Shown in pieces: positions 5,379 to 6,058 of a DNA stretch of 6,058 nt. The position numbers were made by a program, and so were the translations under genes. Under the pieces are notes generated by a model that ran no database searches, was not told the origin of the DNA, and saw nothing but the letters and a program-made list of their open reading frames with translations. Position 1 is the stretch's first letter; each line of letters begins with the position of its first letter. The stretch comes from Pseudomonadota bacterium (GTDB lineage: Bacteria; Myxococcota_A; Polyangia; Polyangiales; Polyangiaceae), in NCBI GenBank assembly GCA_023411445.1, contig JAEYOT010000574.1:1-6058 (forward strand). Direction: 5' to 3'.

Positions 5379-6058
5379 GTGGGCGACGGCTACCTTTACC
5401 TGCACAACCCGTACTTCCGCCGCATCCGTGACGCCGCGCTGAGCGCTGGGTTCCGCTACAGCTTGGAAGATACCCAGGCGTACTTCGGCTTCCCGCTGAT
5501 TCACCTGGACTCGATCCTCAGCAGCCGCACCATCCCCTATCGTCCGAGCTTCACCGCGCTCGTGCACCTGGAGCGCGCCCGGCCCGGGTTCTTCACCCTC
5601 GCTGATCTGCGCCAGAACCGCCCGGCGCCCAACTACTTGCTGCACGAGTCCGCGCACGCGGTCGCGTTTCACGCGCTGTTCGGCCGCCCGCGCGACGTGC
5701 AGGCGGCGCTGTGTGAGCCGCGCGCGCTCGTGCGAGCGCTCTTGGGGGAAGCCTTCGCCATGACGGCCGAGTACTTCGCGGCTTGCGCCGTGGGGCCTTC
5801 GCCGCACGCCTGGTTCTTCTCGATCAGCTCCTATCGGCATCGCACGCAGAAGAAGAAAGCCGTGGGCGAGCTGCTCGAGCGCTACGGCTTCGACTTCGTG
5901 GCGCGCGCCATTCTGCTCTCGTTTCTGTACAACAACTTCCTCGTGGATCGCCTGGAGCGCGAGCAAATATCCGGCCTGGCGCGCCTGGCGGACGCGCGCG
6001 TCGCCGCGCCGCTCACGCCAGCGGCGCTGCGCCAGCTCGGCAGCGCCTTGAACGGCTT
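5379..6058 (+). CDS. HExxH protein, putative gluzincin-like zinc metallopeptidase; 3' end cut by window edge
   Basis: I read this frame directly: it is open from a TAA at 5301-5303 to the window end, with at least 226 codons from GTG 5379. LLHESAHAVAFH (87-98) contains the zinc-peptidase motif HExxH (H89, E90, H93). Thirty-one residues after H93 comes GEAFAMTAEYF (123-133), whose E124 suits the third, glutamate, ligand of gluzincins. There is no signal peptide, and the sequence reads as soluble with several aromatic helices, so a cytoplasmic enzyme is likely. I cannot name the family, and the substrate is unknown. The start is uncertain: coding-like sequence (IRLAELIELQRRC) extends upstream to about 5313, overlapping the end of the EI24-like gene, with CTG 5328 in frame and overlapping its TGA stop. 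GTG 5379 is the first standard start. The tight link suggests cotranscription with the membrane protein. Confidence 0.8.
   Translation, partial: MGDGYLYLHNPYFRRIRDAALSAGFRYSLEDTQAYFGFPLIHLDSILSSRTIPYRPSFTALVHLERARPGFFTLADLRQNRPAPNYLLHESAHAVAFHALFGRPRDVQAALCEPRALVRALLGEAFAMTAEYFAACAVGPSPHAWFFSISSYRHRTQKKKAVGELLERYGFDFVARAILLSFLYNNFLVDRLEREQISGLARLADARVAAPLTPAALRQLGSALNG

Noticed and set aside
5109..5966. Minus-strand frame of 285 codons opposite the HExxH gene
   Set aside because: The opposite strand encodes a coherent protein with a zinc motif. This frame has no recognisable feature and overlaps the EI24-like gene as well.

Overview
The window is GC-rich, densely coded DNA. The G/C-heavy third codon positions, a LolA-family protein of the type found in delta-group bacteria, a stand-alone sensor kinase and several conserved but unnamed proteins suggest a myxobacterium-like organism (Myxococcota, perhaps Polyangiales). 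That assignment is inferred from general character, not from a marker gene. No rRNA, tRNA, mobile element, CRISPR array or integration scar was seen, and base composition is uniform across the window.

Layout, left to right. The left edge holds the minus-strand 5' part of a queuosine-precursor transporter (1-575, its C-terminus cut by the window edge). It is divergent from ruvC (638-1228, Holliday junction resolvase). After a 132-bp gap comes a LolA-type lipoprotein carrier with an export signal that carries a twin arginine (1361-2047). It runs tail to tail, 6 bp apart, with a minus-strand histidine kinase (2054-3220) whose N-terminal receiver-like domain has lost most of its phosphotransfer residues. 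A 139-bp divergent spacer follows, with a perfect dyad and phased GCGGC repeats. On its far side is a tight plus-strand run: an unrecognised acidic 188-residue protein (3360-3926), purN (3941-4561, third step of purine synthesis), an EI24/CysZ-like integral membrane protein (4606-5331, probably starting further upstream) and an HExxH protein resembling a gluzincin metallopeptidase, which is open at the right edge (5379-6058).

The window is mostly housekeeping: RNA modification supply, recombination, envelope biogenesis and purine synthesis. The less ordinary part is the right half. There an unknown protein, PurN, a multi-pass membrane protein and a putative zinc peptidase lie in one direction with minimal gaps. 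At two successive junctions the downstream reading frame appears to open before any canonical start codon. At each, a CTG in the downstream frame overlaps the upstream TGA stop (CTGA), and a GAGGGC stretch lies shortly before. I see no clear evidence for a wholly new defence or mobile system. The metallopeptidase/membrane-protein pair and the odd start sites are the best candidates for follow-up.
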